A DNA stretch of 64,000 bases from Akkermansia muciniphila. GTDB lineage: Bacteria; Verrucomicrobiota; Verrucomicrobiia; Verrucomicrobiales; Akkermansiaceae. The stretch is taken from NCBI RefSeq assembly GCF_040616545.1, contig NZ_CP156688.1, forward strand, positions 2,418,001 to 2,482,000. Reading direction: 5' to 3'. Each line of letters begins with the position of its first letter. The stretch's first letter is position 1. The position numbers and the translations under genes are program-made. Positions 63,964 through 64,000 of this stretch are shown here, in pieces. The notes below the pieces were generated by a model. It saw only the letters and a list, made by a program, of their open reading frames with translations, was not told where the DNA came from and made no database searches.

Positions 63964-64000
63964 TCAGTCGGTCAGGGTCTGGAAGTAGGCTTCCACATGT
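63964..64000 (-). CDS. 3' end of an unidentified gene (right edge)
   Basis: The last codons read HVEAYFQTLTD then TGA. They are followed by a terminator hairpin in the same direction, which supports a true gene end. Too short to identify. Confidence 0.4.
   Translation of the reverse strand, partial: HVEAYFQTLTD

Noticed and set aside
1-64000. CRISPR arrays, rRNA genes, prophage and replication origin
   Set aside because: No regular spaced repeats, rRNA-like sequence, phage structural gene cluster or DnaA-box cluster seen in this window.

Overview
The window looks like a chromosomal segment of an Akkermansia-type bacterium (Verrucomicrobiota). The grounds are: GC-rich codon use, exported proteins ending in VPEP + hydrophobic segment + Arg cluster (PEP-CTERM sorting tails), secreted mucin-glycan hydrolases (two GH20 hexosaminidases, one GH95 fucosidase), a MeaB-type GTPase fitting methylmalonyl-CoA/propionate metabolism, and a giant YD-repeat (Rhs) protein. 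The species call is inference; no rRNA gene is present.

Layout. 1-2.5 kb: 5' part of a ClC channel overlapping a PTS EIIA-like gene, a YcxB-like membrane protein, a NUDIX protein. 2.6-6.6 kb: two PEP-CTERM surface proteins (an SGNH hydrolase fused to a Gly-rich beta-helix-like region, and a lectin-like protein). 7.2-13.3 kb: a complete tripartite RND pump (adaptor, permease, outer-membrane lipoprotein). 13.5-17.4 kb: M3 metallopeptidase and a citramalate synthase-type enzyme. 17.4-24.7 kb: accessory region with an AT-rich mosaic spacer, a small membrane protein (likely immunity) and a ~2100-residue Rhs toxin. 24.9-28.6 kb: PUR-domain protein, Mrp ATPase, MATE transporter, PH-domain protein. 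28.9-35.4 kb: hexuronate operon (KDG kinase, fused mannonate dehydratase/SDR, glucuronate isomerase, KDPG aldolase, MFS transporter). 35.5-43.3 kb: a papain-fold-like protein, a carboxyltransferase subunit, cardiolipin synthase, thyA-folA, GH95 fucosidase. 43.5-48.3 kb: a MarR-controlled second RND pump without an outer-membrane gene. 48.5 kb: tRNA-Asp. 49-52.6 kb: pyrC, MBL hydrolase, DEAD-box helicase, ruvC. 52.6-55.9 kb: second accessory region with a palindromic element, an exported protein, an AT-rich OLD-family nuclease and a decayed second copy of rppH. 55.9-62.7 kb: alkylsulfatase, rppH, and a GH20-GH20-meaB operon. 62.9-64 kb: a frameshifted BACON/tail-like gene, tRNA-Gln and the end of another gene.

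How it fits together. Much of the metabolism serves mucin and glycan use: secreted GH20 and GH95 enzymes, SGNH and sulfatase hydrolases, and a complete route from glucuronate to pyruvate plus glyceraldehyde-3-phosphate, apart from uptake and a second possible reductase. The two accessory regions (Rhs toxin/immunity, and OLD nuclease next to a relic) differ from the rest in base composition and are the likeliest horizontally acquired parts.

Most interesting observations: the Rhs toxin with a poly-Ser/Cys N-terminal region, no signal peptide and a translationally coupled membrane immunity candidate; an rppH relic beside the OLD gene; the mannonate dehydratase-SDR fusion; mosaic divergence of the tandem GH20 genes; paired 15-bp palindromic operators upstream of a PEP-CTERM gene; and a hairpin-masked leader ORF in front of rppH.
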